Shown piece after piece: positions 26,808 through 36,640 of a stretch of 64,000 bases of DNA (the first letter of the stretch is position 1; every line of letters begins with the position of its first letter). The stretch spans positions 62,001-126,000 of the forward strand of contig NZ_SNYS01000008.1 in the NCBI RefSeq assembly GCF_004363215.1, written 5' to 3'. Source of the stretch: Methanimicrococcus blatticola (GTDB taxonomy: Archaea > Halobacteriota > Methanosarcinia > Methanosarcinales > Methanosarcinaceae). The translations under genes were made by a program, and so were the position numbers. The notes below the pieces were generated by a model. The model did not search any database, had not been told where the DNA came from, and was given only the letters and a program-made list of their open reading frames with translations.

Positions 26808-27998
26808 ATGAATTCGGATTTGAGCAGAAATGAAACTCTCCTCCCGATTCATTTCCGCTATTTTAAGAAAAACACATACAGTTATTCCGCTTTGATTCCC
26901 GTCCTCCCAAACATTGATTTTGTGAAGGAACCCGTTTCGGGAATTATGCTTTACAGTTTTTTTACAAACCAAAAAGAAGACGTTTTCCGGGAAGTGATGC
27001 AAGCCCAAGCTTCCGGCATTTCCGCTTTTTTTATTGCCGGCGGCCCGCATCCGTCAGGCGCGCCTGTCGAAACTTTGGATTTTTTTGATGCTGTTGTCAT
27101 CGGCGAAGGAGAAGTGACGCTTCCCGCTTTAATTTCTCAAATCCGATCCAATTTCCAAAACGGCGTTGATCTTCGAAGCGGATTTGAAAATATTTCGGGA
27201 ATCGCTTTTAAAAACGCTTCCGGTGAAATCGTTTCGACACCGAAGCGGGATGCTGTTCAAATGGATTGTTATCCCTGTTTTTCGCCCGACAACATTTGGC
27301 GACCGCTTGAACTTTCCCGCGGCTGTCCGCATCGCTGCAAATTCTGTCAAACGCCGCAGATTTTCGGGCATCAAATGCGTCATCGCAGCGTTTCGGAAAT
27401 TGTCAAATACGCGGCGTATTATGATGATTTGCGTTTCATCTCTTCAAACGCATTCGCTTACGGCAGCAATGGTGTGACAGCGAAATCTGAAAAAGTCAAA
27501 GAATTATTGTCTTCGCTTTCCGAGTTGGAAAACAAAAGAATTTTTTTCGGCACTTTCCCGTCAGAAGTGCGCCCGGAATTCGTAACGGATGAAATGATTG
27601 ATTTGGTCAAGACCTATTGCGCCAATGATTCGCTCAGCATCGGTGCGCAATCCGGCAGCGATATTGTTTTAAAAGAAATCGGGCGCGGACATTTGGCTGA
27701 AGATGTTTACAACGCCGCAGAAATCTGTTTTGCCAATGGCATAACACCGATTGTTGATTTCATCATCGGGTTTCCGAGTGAAACCGAAAGCGATCAGCAA
27801 CAATCTTTGGAAATGATTGATTGGCTCTGCCAACGCGGCGGGGAAGTGCGCGCACATTATTTGTCGCCGCTGCCGTCAACAGCATATGAAAATATTGTTC
27901 CGTCAGAAGTACATCCTGAAATTTCCAAACAGCTCGGCAAATTGGCGCTTGGCGGAAAGCTGAAAGGAACGTGGGAAAACATTCCGAAAATCGAATAA
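26808..27998 (+). CDS. B12-binding/radical SAM protein, MJ1487 family
   Basis: 396 residues. The N-terminal half (about 1-150) is a B12-binding-like Rossmann domain, with AGGPHPSGAPVETLDFFDAVVIGEGE, the layout of cobalamin-binding radical SAM proteins. The radical SAM core follows with CPHRCKFCQTPQIFG (CxxxCxxC). The protein ends with the HYLSPLPSTAYENIVPSEVHPEI segment. Family members are conserved in methanogens; the substrate is not known to me. The TTG at 26802 is less likely than ATG 26808. It lies 18 bp behind the mevalonate genes and could be co-transcribed. Confidence 0.85.
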   Translation: MNSDLSRNETLLPIHFRYFKKNTYSYSALIPVLPNIDFVKEPVSGIMLYSFFTNQKEDVFREVMQAQASGISAFFIAGGPHPSGAPVETLDFFDAVVIGEGEVTLPALISQIRSNFQNGVDLRSGFENISGIAFKNASGEIVSTPKRDAVQMDCYPCFSPDNIWRPLELSRGCPHRCKFCQTPQIFGHQMRHRSVSEIVKYAAYYDDLRFISSNAFAYGSNGVTAKSEKVKELLSSLSELENKRIFFGTFPSEVRPEFVTDEMIDLVKTYCANDSLSIGAQSGSDIVLKEIGRGHLAEDVYNAAEICFANGITPIVDFIIGFPSETESDQQQSLEMIDWLCQRGGEVRAHYLSPLPSTAYENIVPSEVHPEISKQLGKLALGGKLKGTWENIPKIE

Positions 27999-28329
27999 GT
28001 GCCAAACGATTATTTTCATTTTATTCAGATGAATAGATAAAATATATATAAGATGTCTAATATAATTAGCAAGGAATGGAAACGTATTAATAGAACGTTT
28101 TCATTAAATATGTATGCAGAGGCATTTATAGAGGTATATATTTAATTGTTTCAGGAATAATATTATTATATTATATCTGAAATAAATATTCGTCAATCCT
28201 TTTTTAATGTCAATGAATGCTGATTTTGGCAATGATTTTATTATGCGGTGATCGCGATTTGTGTTATTATTGCCGATTCAAAGATTTAAAAATTGTAATA
28301 CTTGTTAAAAATATTAAGGAGTCATTGTT
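27999..28329 (+). promoter_or_regulatory. Promoter region upstream of membrane-protein pair
   Basis: 331 bp with no supported gene. A long TATA-like AAATATATATAAG at 28039-28051 and another AT-rich stretch at 28135-28145 are candidate promoters. AAGGAG lies just before the ATG at 28330. The leader from the first box would be about 250 nt and shows no structure I can name. Confidence 0.4.
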
Positions 28330-29028
28330 ATGGATTTTGATATCATTACAAACAGCCTTAAAAAAGGCTGGGAAGTCTGGAAAAACAACGCCGTCGCGTA
28401 TGTTGTCGGACTTATTCTCATGATCGTCGTCGCTATTATTATCGGTGCTATTGTCGCTTTATTGGGCGGTGCTTCACTCGTTACTGCAATTGAAACAGGT
28501 TCAACTGCCGGCTTGGGCTTGGCAGCTGCCGGAATGTTAGTTGCTTTAATTGTTTCTATCCTTGTTCTCATGCCGCTCGGCTTCGGTGTTACCTTTATGG
28601 CAATTAAAGGCTTCCGCGGAGAAAAAGTTGAAATTAAAGACATCTTCTATTCCTTCCGCAAGGAGAACTATGTCAGAATGTTGATCTTCGGCGTTGTTTA
28701 TGCTGTTATCTTCGGTATTTTGGGCATTATTCCGATTATCGGTGGACTTATCGCTTTAATCGTTGAATTTTTGTTGTTCTTCGCAATCTACATTTACATC
28801 ATGACACCTTCCGAAAACATCGTTTACGCATTTAAGGAAAGTTTCAATATCATTAAGGACAACCTGATCTTGGTGCTTGTTGCATACATCGTCTACATTG
28901 TCCTCGTTATGATCGGCGCAATTTTGTTCGGTATCGGCCTTTTGGTCACATTGCCGATTGCACTCATCTTCGCAACAGCTGTCTTGAAATCACTCAAGCC
29001 GGAACTCAGCGATGCATCCGGTCAGTAA
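28330..29028 (+). CDS. Polytopic membrane protein (paralogue 1)
   Basis: 232 residues with about five to six transmembrane helices. The order is a short amphipathic N-terminus (LKKGWEVWKNNAVAYVV), helices near 25-50 and 68-92, a conserved cytoplasmic loop MAIKGFRGEKVEIKDIFYSF, then three to four helices and a YIYIMTPSENIVYAFKESFNIIKDN segment. It is similar along its length to the next gene. The layout recalls DUF4013/DUF975 families, but I cannot assign one. Function unknown; possibly membrane homeostasis. Confidence 0.8.
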   Translation: MDFDIITNSLKKGWEVWKNNAVAYVVGLILMIVVAIIIGAIVALLGGASLVTAIETGSTAGLGLAAAGMLVALIVSILVLMPLGFGVTFMAIKGFRGEKVEIKDIFYSFRKENYVRMLIFGVVYAVIFGILGIIPIIGGLIALIVEFLLFFAIYIYIMTPSENIVYAFKESFNIIKDNLILVLVAYIVYIVLVMIGAILFGIGLLVTLPIALIFATAVLKSLKPELSDASGQ

Positions 29029-29055
29029 TTTGACTGAATAATTATACGAAAACTA

Positions 29056-29092
29056 ATTCAGAGTTCGTTCATTCGGACTCTGAATTTTTTTT
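29056..29092 (+). terminator. Intrinsic-type terminator
   Basis: ATTCAGAGT (29056-29064) pairs perfectly with ACTCTGAAT (29077-29085), followed by an unbroken T-run to 29092. It separates the two paralogous membrane-protein genes, so they are probably independent transcripts. Confidence 0.8.
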
Positions 29093-29187
29093 GCCAAACA
29101 AATTATATAAAAATATAAAACTAAAAACAATTAAATAAATATAATGTGGTTAAAACAAATTAGATATATATAATACAGGTGATGTGT

Positions 29188-29937
29188 ATGGAATTTGGTT
29201 TGTTAGTTGAAGGCATTAAGAAAGCTTTCCATTCATATATCGACAACATTGTTGCTTATGTTGTTGCAATTATTCTTTTCTTTATCATTACGGGAATTGT
29301 ATATGCAATCGGTTTTGCAGGCGGCATTGCTGCGGTCTATGAAGCGTTTGTCAATATGGAATTCGGTGTTGCTCTTTTGATTACGGTCATTGCAGCACTC
29401 ATCGGTTTTCTGATTCTTTCGCCCTTAATGTACAGTACATATTACATGGCTATCAAAGGAACGCGCGGTGAAAAGGTTAAAATCGGCGACCTTTTTTACG
29501 GTTTTAAATCCGGCAAAGCCTTTACAAGAAGTTTGATTTACGTTCTTGTTTACACAATCGTTGTGACCGTTGTCAGCTTTGTTGTCGTCGTTGTTTCTGA
29601 TTTTATCGGCGGTATAATCGGCATTGTCGACCTTTCAACGGGCGTGCTGGTCGCCGGTATTCTGACTTTCTTGTTAATGCTTCTCGTTGAGATTTTCTTC
29701 TTCTACACCATCTACATTTACGTGATGACGCCGGGAGAAGGGTTCTTCTACGCCTTAAAAGAAAGTGTCAATATCGGGAAAGACAATATCGTTATGGTCA
29801 TTTTAACGATTATTATTTCCTGGATTCTCTCCATCTTAATCATTACAATCCCGCTCGGCTATATTTTCGGTGCGTATATGCTCAAAGAATTGAAGCCGAC
29901 AATTAAAGACGAATCCGGTATGGAAGCTGTTGTTTAA
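29188..29937 (+). CDS. Polytopic membrane protein (paralogue 2)
   Basis: 249 residues. It shares with its neighbour the N-terminal EFGLLVEGIKKAFHSYIDN pattern, the loop MAIKGTRGEKVKIGDLFYGF and the YIYVMTPGEGFFYALKESVNIGKDN segment, so the pair arose by duplication. Five to six helices are predicted by eye. The frame is open from a GTG at 29179, but ATG 29188 with AGGTGAT upstream aligns with the start of paralogue 1. A TATA-like TATATATAAT at 29165-29174 lies close to the start, so the mRNA is nearly leaderless. Confidence 0.82.
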   Translation: MEFGLLVEGIKKAFHSYIDNIVAYVVAIILFFIITGIVYAIGFAGGIAAVYEAFVNMEFGVALLITVIAALIGFLILSPLMYSTYYMAIKGTRGEKVKIGDLFYGFKSGKAFTRSLIYVLVYTIVVTVVSFVVVVVSDFIGGIIGIVDLSTGVLVAGILTFLLMLLVEIFFFYTIYIYVMTPGEGFFYALKESVNIGKDNIVMVILTIIISWILSILIITIPLGYIFGAYMLKELKPTIKDESGMEAVV

Positions 29938-29955
29938 AATCGCTGTTTGATGAAT

Positions 29956-29988
29956 TGTTGCCTGATTTTCAGGCAACATTTCTTTTTT
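29956..29988 (+). terminator. Intrinsic-type terminator
   Basis: A 10-bp perfect stem TGTTGCCTGA/TCAGGCAACA (29956-29965 and 29969-29978) with a 3-nt loop is followed by TTTCTTTTTTT. It closes the transcript of paralogue 2. Confidence 0.82.
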
Positions 29989-30118
29989 TAGTGACAGCTC
30001 TTTCTCTTGATTTCTCTTTCTCTTGATTTCTCTTCATCTTGATTTTTCTTTTCTGTTTTCTTTTCTGTAATCTTTTTATAGACCTCTTTTCAATTTAGAG
30101 TAAGCAAGAGGATTTTTG

Positions 30119-30994
30119 ATGATTTTCCCGGAAGAATACAAAACAATCGGATGGACAGAGCAAGGAAAGGATGCATCCGATTTGAATAAAGTTTATTTTT
30201 TGTCTCAATACATTCTTGAGAAAACGGATGCCGGCTACAATTTATATGAAATTGAGCATAAAGGATCCGGTTTTCTCAGAGAGCCTGTCGGGTCAAAACT
30301 CATCGCAGGCGAAGATGAAATTTTCATTTGTCCTGAGGAAATGAATATTAAAAACCGGACTTTTTTAATTGAAGCGGCGGCGCGTTTGCTTCAGGATGAA
30401 AATAAAAAACGCAATTTCGGAAAACCCTTGACAACGGTTGTTTTCAAAGGGTTTGACAAACATTTGACTTTTGTCAAAGACCCCGATGTTTCCGAAATAT
30501 TGGAAATTGAAATCATTGATGTTTTTCCGCCGGAGCCGCCATGGCTTTCAAATTGTATTCAAAGAATTGATGCCGCCAATCTTTTCGGTGATCTTCAAAT
30601 CAAGTTTTCCGAAAAGTCAGTCGACCTTTCCGTTTACCAAGGTGATAAAACCATTTATCCCTGCCATTCTTCCGGTTTGAAAGGCAAATTTTTGGATTCC
30701 GACAAATTGGATGAAAAAGAAGACGGCTGGACCTTAGTCGGCTGCGACACTTCTAAAAAACTCATCGGAGCTTTGTATCCGAATTTAAAATACGATTTTA
30801 TTGACATGTGTCCGATGAGATCAGACCGTACAAAACCCGAAAAACCATTTATTATGCGTTGCTGCAAATCGGAAAACTCGGGAAAAATCGTTCAAATCAA
30901 CGGGCAAACCGGTGTTATTGTTCATTGGGGCGCAGGCGAGTGGCAAATCGCCGAGAGCATTCGAAAATTAGCGCTTGAGCTTCGCAAAAAATGA
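30119..30994 (+). CDS. Conserved-looking protein of unknown function
   Basis: 291 residues, soluble, no signal peptide or membrane helix. It reads as a mixed alpha/beta protein with seven Cys spread along the chain (for example PWLSNCIQRID, YPCHSSG, CDTSKK, DMCPMRSDR, RCCKSE), which could bind metal or be incidental. I do not recognise the family. A real gene is supported by ATG 30119 with AAGAGGA upstream, a TATA-like CTTTTTATAG at 30072-30081 and even codon use. A TTG three bases earlier is an alternative start. It converges on pyrK. Confidence 0.75.
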   Translation: MIFPEEYKTIGWTEQGKDASDLNKVYFLSQYILEKTDAGYNLYEIEHKGSGFLREPVGSKLIAGEDEIFICPEEMNIKNRTFLIEAAARLLQDENKKRNFGKPLTTVVFKGFDKHLTFVKDPDVSEILEIEIIDVFPPEPPWLSNCIQRIDAANLFGDLQIKFSEKSVDLSVYQGDKTIYPCHSSGLKGKFLDSDKLDEKEDGWTLVGCDTSKKLIGALYPNLKYDFIDMCPMRSDRTKPEKPFIMRCCKSENSGKIVQINGQTGVIVHWGAGEWQIAESIRKLALELRKK

Positions 30995-31067
30995 TGGAAG
31001 TCGGATTGGTTTTCATTTCATCTTTTCAAAAAACGGTCTGTTTTTATTATTTAAAAAAAACGGCGTA

Positions 31068-31084
31068 GCTCGCGTGCGGCGAGC
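31068..31084. terminator. Small GC-rich hairpin between converging genes
   Basis: GCTCGC (31068-31073) pairs with GCGAGC (31079-31084) around GTGCG. It sits in the 97-bp gap between two converging genes, 8 bp before the pyrK stop. No clear T-run on either strand follows. Confidence 0.45.
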
Positions 31085-31091
31085 AACGAAA

Positions 31092-31904
31092 TCAATAAGA
31101 TATTCTTTTCCCGGAAGCATCGCGGTGATATTTCCCGAATTCGGAATCAATCAATGTTTCCGCCTTGAAAACAGGCCCGTCTTTGCAGACGCGAACGCCG
31201 AGCGTGTCAATGCAGCAAGCGCCGCAAACACCGATGCCGCATTTGAAATAGCGTTCCATCGAAAACTCTGCCTTTTCAAGCGCGTCTTTTTCAATTAAGA
31301 TTTTCATGACGAATTTCATCATCATTTCGGGACCGCAAACATAAATTTTATCGATTTTTGTCAAATCAAGTTCCGCTAAAATATCTGTGACAAATCCTTT
31401 TCGTCCTTTGGTTCCGTCATCGGTTGTGAGCAGGACTTCTCCGGTTTTGCCGAAACGCTGTTCAAAAATCAAATCGGCTTCGCTTCTTGCGCCGAGAATG
31501 ATTGTCACGTCCGCGCCGATTTCTTTTGATTTTTCAGCCAGCGGCGCGAGCGGTGCCGCACCGATGCCGCCTGAAATGATCAAAACCTTTTCGCCTTTCT
31601 CGGGAAGCGTAAACGGATTGCCGAGCGGGCCGCGAAGACCGACGCTGTCACCGACTTTCAAGTCGAAAAGCGCATTTGTCGCGGGACCGACCGTTTGGAA
31701 AGTCACGCCGTTTTTGTAAGCGCAGCCGAGCGGGATTTCATCTACGCCGCGAATCCAAACCATACAAAAATTGCCGGGATTCATGTTTTCAAATTCACGG
31801 TCAAAAAGAAGCGTTCTTTTGCCCGTATTTGTTTCATCAATAATTTCAATAATTTTCGCGTTCATCGGAAAGCCGCCCGAAAAACATTGACAGTTCTCAG
31901 CCAT
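31092..31904 (-). CDS. pyrK: Dihydroorotate dehydrogenase electron-transfer subunit
   Basis: 270 residues. A ferredoxin-reductase-like protein with FAD domain, NAD-binding loop [16 protein letters not shown], and a C-terminal [2Fe-2S] site [23 protein letters not shown]. It passes electrons from PyrD to NAD(P) or another carrier in pyrimidine synthesis. The frame is open to 31943, but ATG 31904 is chosen: GGAGGAAATGAA precedes it, and it begins one base after the pyrD stop codon. It is the last gene of the minus-strand block and depends on pyrD for its place in the operon. Confidence 0.93.
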   Translation of the reverse strand: MAENCQCFSGGFPMNAKIIEIIDETNTGKRTLLFDREFENMNPGNFCMVWIRGVDEIPLGCAYKNGVTFQTVGPATNALFDLKVGDSVGLRGPLGNPFTLPEKGEKVLIISGGIGAAPLAPLAEKSKEIGADVTIILGARSEADLIFEQRFGKTGEVLLTTDDGTKGRKGFVTDILAELDLTKIDKIYVCGPEMMMKFVMKILIEKDALEKAEFSMERYFKCGIGVCGACCIDTLGVRVCKDGPVFKAETLIDSEFGKYHRDASGKRISY

Positions 31905-31905
31905 T

Positions 31906-32832
31906 TCATTTCCTCCTGTGCGCCATGCCGATGAGCTCATCAAACGCGTAACCGTTTTCTTTCATAAATTGCTGCGCGCCGGCCCAAATATTTTCAAAAA
32001 TCCGGTCACTCTCGTAAACCGCCGAACCGATTTGAACCGCGGAAGCGCCGGCCATCATCATTTCAATCATATCTTCATAGCAAGAAATGCCGCCGACACC
32101 GATTACCGGAATCTCAAGCGCTTCATACAAATCATAAACGCATTTCACCGCAACGGGTTTTACCGCGGGGCCGGACATGCCGCCGGCACGGTTGCCGAGA
32201 ACGGGCCAGCCGGAATGAATGTCAATCACCATTCCGCGAACTGTATTAATCGCAACAACAGCGTCAGCGCCGCCGGCTTGAGCCGCAAGACCGATGTCTT
32301 TAATGTTGGCGACATTGGGCGTCAGCTTCACCCAAACAGGCACATCAACGGCATTTTTAACCGCCGCTGTAATTTCTTCCACGTGACAGGGCTGGCTGCC
32401 GATGTCCGCGCCGTAACCTTTCGCGTGCGGGCAACTTAAATTCAATTCAAAAGCATCGGGTTTTGACGGCATAAGCCCTTCTGCGACGGCAACGAAATCC
32501 TTTGAGTCGCCGCCGAAAATACTTGCGATAACGGGCGCGTCGCCGTTCTTTTTGGCAAATTCGATTTCCTGCGTGAATTCACCGTAAGACGGATTCGGGA
32601 GACCCATCGCGTTTAAATAACCGAATGTCTGCCCTTTGCCGCCGTCGGCATTAAGTGTAATCATAGACGGATTGGCATGGCCGTAAACCGGAACCGGGCC
32701 GATTGATTTTGTGACAACCGCGCCTGCGCCGTTTTGAATTACGCGTGTCATGGACGCGCCGGTTGTTCCGAGAATGCCGGCCGCTAAAATTGTCGGATTT
32801 TTAAGAGGAACGCCTGCCGCTATATAAACCAT
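31906..32832 (-). CDS. pyrD: Dihydroorotate dehydrogenase (class 1B catalytic subunit)
   Basis: 308 residues, FMN TIM barrel oxidising dihydroorotate to orotate. The catalytic base is the Cys in [13 protein letters not shown], which marks class 1B and needs a PyrK partner, found next door. Other features: [37 protein letters not shown] and [27 protein letters not shown]. It follows hemC by 27 bp. The stop and the pyrK start are separated by one base. Confidence 0.95.
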   Translation of the reverse strand: MVYIAAGVPLKNPTILAAGILGTTGASMTRVIQNGAGAVVTKSIGPVPVYGHANPSMITLNADGGKGQTFGYLNAMGLPNPSYGEFTQEIEFAKKNGDAPVIASIFGGDSKDFVAVAEGLMPSKPDAFELNLSCPHAKGYGADIGSQPCHVEEITAAVKNAVDVPVWVKLTPNVANIKDIGLAAQAGGADAVVAINTVRGMVIDIHSGWPVLGNRAGGMSGPAVKPVAVKCVYDLYEALEIPVIGVGGISCYEDMIEMMMAGASAVQIGSAVYESDRIFENIWAGAQQFMKENGYAFDELIGMAHRRK

Positions 32833-32859
32833 AATTTTACCTTTTTTATTTTTCTCTTT

Positions 32860-33807
32860 TTATTTCTTCTCTTTTTGATCTTTCAGTTCCTGAATGTAGC
32901 AAATCGCTTCTTCAGCAAGCATTTTTCCGCCGGAATTCGCCAAGTCCTTACCGAGTTTTTCAGCTTCTTCCGCCCAGTTGTCGGCAGAAATCTTTTCATC
33001 CACTTTGATGCTTTTTGTACCGTCACAGGACAGAACTTCAGCGCGCACACGAATCCTTTTGCCGTTTGATTCAAATTTCGCGTAAGCACCGATCGGCGTT
33101 GTGCAGCCGCCTTCCAAATCTTTCACAACAAGCCTTTCAATCGTTGTTTCAATTTGGGATTTTTCATCATTCAAAAGCGCAACAGCGTCAACAGCCGGCG
33201 TTCCGGCAAGCGCGACCACGGCAACCGTTCCCTGATTCGGAGACGGCGTAAACATATCAATGTCCAAGCGCGTGCGGACCATGTCGTTCCAGCCCATCCG
33301 CTCCAAACCGGCTTCGGCTAAAATAATGCCGTCATATTGTCCTTCTTCGAGTTTTCGAAGGCGCGTGTCAATGTTTCCGCGCAACTCTTCAATTGTTAAG
33401 TCCGGGCGGTAGCGCAGAAGCTGAGCGCGGCGGCGCATGGAGCTCGTCCCGATGATTGCGTTTTTCGGAAGCTCATCAATTGTTAAACCGGCTTTTGTCA
33501 AAAGAACATCATAAGGAGAATCACGCGGTAAAACCGCTGCTGTCACCAATTCGTCCGGGCGGACGGTCGGCAGATCTTTCATGGAATGAACGGCAATTTC
33601 AATGCCGTCTGCAATCATCGCGTCATCCAGTTCACGAACAAACGCACCGACGCCGGTTGAAACCTGGTAGAGCGGTCTGTCGGTGAAGCGGTCACCGTCG
33701 GTTTTAATGATTTGTTCATCCGTCTCGATTCCTTTTTCTTTCAAAAGCGCGGCGACTTTTCTTGTTTGAACCAACGCAAGCCGGCTTCCTCTTGTTCCGA
33801 TAATCAT
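32860..33807 (-). CDS. hemC: Hydroxymethylbilane synthase (porphobilinogen deaminase)
   Basis: 315 residues. It polymerises four porphobilinogens to hydroxymethylbilane using a dipyrromethane cofactor on the Cys of LEGGCTTPIGAYA. Conserved pieces: IGTRGSRLALVQT, HSMKDLPTV, AAVLPRDSPYDVL, TSSMRRRAQLLRYRPDL, NIDTRLRKL. The open frame extends upstream to 34056, but that part overlaps the zinc-ribbon gene and is not conserved; ATG 33807 has AAAGGAAAG upstream and starts at the family motif. hemD is not in the window. Confidence 0.95.
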   Translation of the reverse strand: MIIGTRGSRLALVQTRKVAALLKEKGIETDEQIIKTDGDRFTDRPLYQVSTGVGAFVRELDDAMIADGIEIAVHSMKDLPTVRPDELVTAAVLPRDSPYDVLLTKAGLTIDELPKNAIIGTSSMRRRAQLLRYRPDLTIEELRGNIDTRLRKLEEGQYDGIILAEAGLERMGWNDMVRTRLDIDMFTPSPNQGTVAVVALAGTPAVDAVALLNDEKSQIETTIERLVVKDLEGGCTTPIGAYAKFESNGKRIRVRAEVLSCDGTKSIKVDEKISADNWAEEAEKLGKDLANSGGKMLAEEAICYIQELKDQKEKK

Positions 33808-33878
33808 AATTACTTTCCTTTTTGTTTCCCGTTCATTTCCATTCATCTTAAAAAGAAGAACCAAATCAAAACCCCGAT

Positions 33879-34073
33879 CTACAGCAATAGGATTGCGGCG
33901 ATCAGCGCTCTTTTCCAATATTGTTCCACAATCGTTTGGGGCGTTTTCGTATATTTTACCGTAAAACCGTGATTGCAGCCGGCACAGATATATTTGTCTC
34001 CTGCGCCTCTGCCGATTTCCGTCGGCACGACATCTGTCATACAGCATGCCGGACATTTGATGAAGTGTTCCAT
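33879..34073 (-). CDS. Small zinc-ribbon, tail-anchored protein
   Basis: 64 residues. The first 35 residues form a zinc ribbon: a CPACC knuckle near the N-terminus and CAGCNHGF later. The C-terminal RALIAAILLL is a short hydrophobic tail that could anchor it in the membrane. AGAGGGGCG precedes the ATG, so it is likely translated. It lies between hemL and hemC, 34 bp after hemL and 71 bp before hemC, so it is transcribed with the tetrapyrrole genes. Function unknown. Confidence 0.72.
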   Translation of the reverse strand: MEHFIKCPACCMTDVVPTEIGRGAGDKYICAGCNHGFTVKYTKTPQTIVEQYWKRALIAAILLL

Positions 34074-34107
34074 TTCGCCCCTCTTTTTTCCGTTTTCTTC
34101 GTTCCGC

Positions 34108-35388
34108 TTAAATCAAATTCTTTTCAACCGCTTCAGCCGTTTTGCTGAAATCCTCATCGGTGTGCGCGAGTGAAATGAAATTTGTTTCAAATTGCGACGG
34201 CGGCAAAAAGACGCCTGAATTCAGCATTTTGTGGAAGAATTCCATGTATTTAGCGGAATCGCATTTCAAAACGTCCTGATAATTCAACGGTTTGCCGCCG
34301 AAGAAAATCACAAACAAGGACGATAATCCGCCGACATAATAATCCGGTTTTTTATCTGTGACAACATCCGAAAGCATTTTTCTGAAAACGTCGCCGCGTT
34401 TGTTCAAAGTTTCCTGAACGTTGTTTTCTTTCAAATAATCCAAAACGGCGATGCCGGCAGACATAGAACACGGGCTTCCGCTGAATGTTCCGGCCTGATA
34501 TACGGGACCGTTTGGTGAAATCATTTCCATAATATCTTTGCGACCGCCGAAAATTCCAATCGGCATACCGCCGCCGGCAATCTTTCCGAGCGTTGTTAAA
34601 TCCGGCTTGATGCCGAAATATTCCTGAGCACCGCCCGGCGCCAGTCTGAATCCGGTAATCACTTCGTCAAAAATGAGCAAAACATCATTTTCAGCAGTCA
34701 CCGCGCGCAATTCTTTTAAATAATCGCCTTCGGGCAAAACCGGTCCGATGTTGCCGAGAACCGGCTCCAAAATGACGGCTGCCATATCATTTTTATTCTT
34801 TTCAATGACTTCTGTCATTTTTTCAATATCATTGTAAGGCACTTGAAGCGTGTGTTCCGTTACACCCGTCGGAATTCCGGGAGAATTCGGCTCTCCGTGC
34901 GTTGTCGCGCCGGAGCCGGCTTTCACTAAAACAGCATCGTGCGCGCCGTGGAATCCGCCTTCAATCTTGATGATTTTGTTCTTTTTCGTAAATCCGCGCG
35001 CCAATCTGATCGCGCTCATCGTCGCTTCCGACCCCGATGAAACGAATCTCATCATTTCAATCGACGGATATAAGTTTGAAATCCGGTTCGCCATTTCAAT
35101 TTCCAATGCGCTCGGCGTTCCGTAAAGCCAGCTCTTTTCAAGTTGCTTTTCAATTGCCTGACGAACAACCGCCGGATTGTGACCCAAAATCATCGGCCCG
35201 TACGCCATGCAATAATCAATAAATTCGTTGCCGTCTTCATCGTAAATTTTAGAACCGTTTGCAGAAGCGGTGTAAAACGGAAACGGTTTAATCGCGCGGA
35301 CCGGGCTGCTGACACCTCCCGGAATCATTGTTTTTGCAGTGTTGTACAATTTTTCTGATTTTTCAAAATTCATCATCGTCACCGTCAT
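34108..35388 (-). CDS. hemL: Glutamate-1-semialdehyde 2,1-aminomutase
   Basis: 426 residues, PLP aminotransferase fold. It converts glutamate semialdehyde to 5-aminolevulinate. Landmarks: [64 protein letters not shown] and the PLP lysine in [15 protein letters not shown]. The ATG at 35388 overlaps the hemB stop as ATGA. The next ATGs at 35376 and 35373 (MMNFEK) follow a GGTGA and are possible true starts. Confidence 0.96.
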   Translation of the reverse strand: MTVTMMNFEKSEKLYNTAKTMIPGGVSSPVRAIKPFPFYTASANGSKIYDEDGNEFIDYCMAYGPMILGHNPAVVRQAIEKQLEKSWLYGTPSALEIEMANRISNLYPSIEMMRFVSSGSEATMSAIRLARGFTKKNKIIKIEGGFHGAHDAVLVKAGSGATTHGEPNSPGIPTGVTEHTLQVPYNDIEKMTEVIEKNKNDMAAVILEPVLGNIGPVLPEGDYLKELRAVTAENDVLLIFDEVITGFRLAPGGAQEYFGIKPDLTTLGKIAGGGMPIGIFGGRKDIMEMISPNGPVYQAGTFSGSPCSMSAGIAVLDYLKENNVQETLNKRGDVFRKMLSDVVTDKKPDYYVGGLSSLFVIFFGGKPLNYQDVLKCDSAKYMEFFHKMLNSGVFLPPSQFETNFISLAHTDEDFSKTAEAVEKNLI

Positions 35389-36365
35389 TTTTCCGCTAAA
35401 ATCATTGCCAATTCTTTGGCGTAATAAGTAATAATCATGTCAGCGCCCGCCCTTTTCATGGAAAGACAGGCTTCATAAAATGCTTTTTCTTCATCCAGCC
35501 AGCCGTTTGCAGCAGCCGCTTTAATCATCGCGTATTCGCCGCTGACTTGATAAACGGCAAGCGGCAATCCGAATTCCTGCTTGATTCTGTAAACAATATC
35601 CAAATAAGGCATGCCGGGCTTTACCATCAGCATGTCGGCGCCTTCCAAAACATCCAATTCGGTTTCGCGAATCGCTTCATCGCTGTTGGCCGGGTCCATT
35701 TGATATTCAGAACGGTCACCGAAACAGAATCCCGAGTCGGCCGCGTCCCTGAACGGACCGTAAAAGACGGACGCGTATTTCGAAGAATAAGACATAATCG
35801 GCGTGTTTTCAAAACCATTTTCATCCAATGCCGAGCGGATCGCTTCAATCATGCCGTCCATCATTCCGGACGGGGCGACAATATCTGCGCCGGCTTTGGC
35901 GTGGCTGACTGCAATTTTTCCGAGAATCGGAAGCGTCAGATCATTGACAACATCGTGCGTTTCGAAATTCACGATTCCGCAGTGACCGTGGTCGGTGTAT
36001 TCGCACATGCAAAGATCGGTAATCACAATCAAATCCTTTCCGAATTCCGCTTTAATGGCGCGGACAGCAGCCTGAACGACATCATCATCGCCGTAAGCTG
36101 ACTTTCCTTCCGCGTCTTTTGTCTTCGGGATGCCGAAAATCAAAACGGCGGGAATGCCCAAATCATATGCTTCGCGGGCGGCATCGACGGCTTGCGCGAG
36201 CGGCCAGCGGGAAACGCCAGGCATGGAAGCGACGTCGATTTTTTTATCCGTTGTTTCATCCACGAAAAACGGATAAATCAAATCGTTGACAGTCAGTGTG
36301 TTTTCTCTGACCATGTCTTTTAATTTTCCGTATCTTAAGCGTCTCATTCGGGTCTGCGGAAACAT
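35385..36365 (-). CDS. hemB: Porphobilinogen synthase (5-aminolevulinate dehydratase)
   Basis: 326 residues, TIM barrel joining two 5-aminolevulinates into porphobilinogen. The two Schiff-base lysines lie in [18 protein letters not shown] and [12 protein letters not shown]. The [12 protein letters not shown] stretch carries the Cys-rich zinc site. The longer frame to 36434 is not supported; ATG 36365 has AGGAGAAAAC upstream and starts [10 protein letters not shown] as usual. It is coupled to hemL by an ATGA overlap. Confidence 0.95.
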   Translation of the reverse strand: MFPQTRMRRLRYGKLKDMVRENTLTVNDLIYPFFVDETTDKKIDVASMPGVSRWPLAQAVDAAREAYDLGIPAVLIFGIPKTKDAEGKSAYGDDDVVQAAVRAIKAEFGKDLIVITDLCMCEYTDHGHCGIVNFETHDVVNDLTLPILGKIAVSHAKAGADIVAPSGMMDGMIEAIRSALDENGFENTPIMSYSSKYASVFYGPFRDAADSGFCFGDRSEYQMDPANSDEAIRETELDVLEGADMLMVKPGMPYLDIVYRIKQEFGLPLAVYQVSGEYAMIKAAAANGWLDEEKAFYEACLSMKRAGADMIITYYAKELAMILAEK

Positions 36366-36640
36366 GATTGTTTTCTCCTGTGCGGTTTTTTCAAAAAAAA
36401 CCTTGAACGGGTATGTGAAAGAATTAAGATGCATTTACATAAAATAGCTTTCGCATTCCGCGAAAATATATATGAAATGAACAGGTTTGCACGGATATGA
36501 AAAAATAAATTCTTGTTTTTATTTCCGAAAATTATGCTGGCCGGGTGGCATCAAATGTTTAAAATCGGATATTACAAAGAATAAAAGTAGTTTTGCCGGC
36601 ATTCTCCGCATCGGCAAAATAAGTAAAAACAGAAATACAA

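Noticed and set aside
33810-34056. N-terminal extension of hemC to 34056
   Set aside because: It overlaps the zinc-ribbon gene, is Arg-rich and unconserved, and ATG 33807 has its own ribosome site and the family's first residues.
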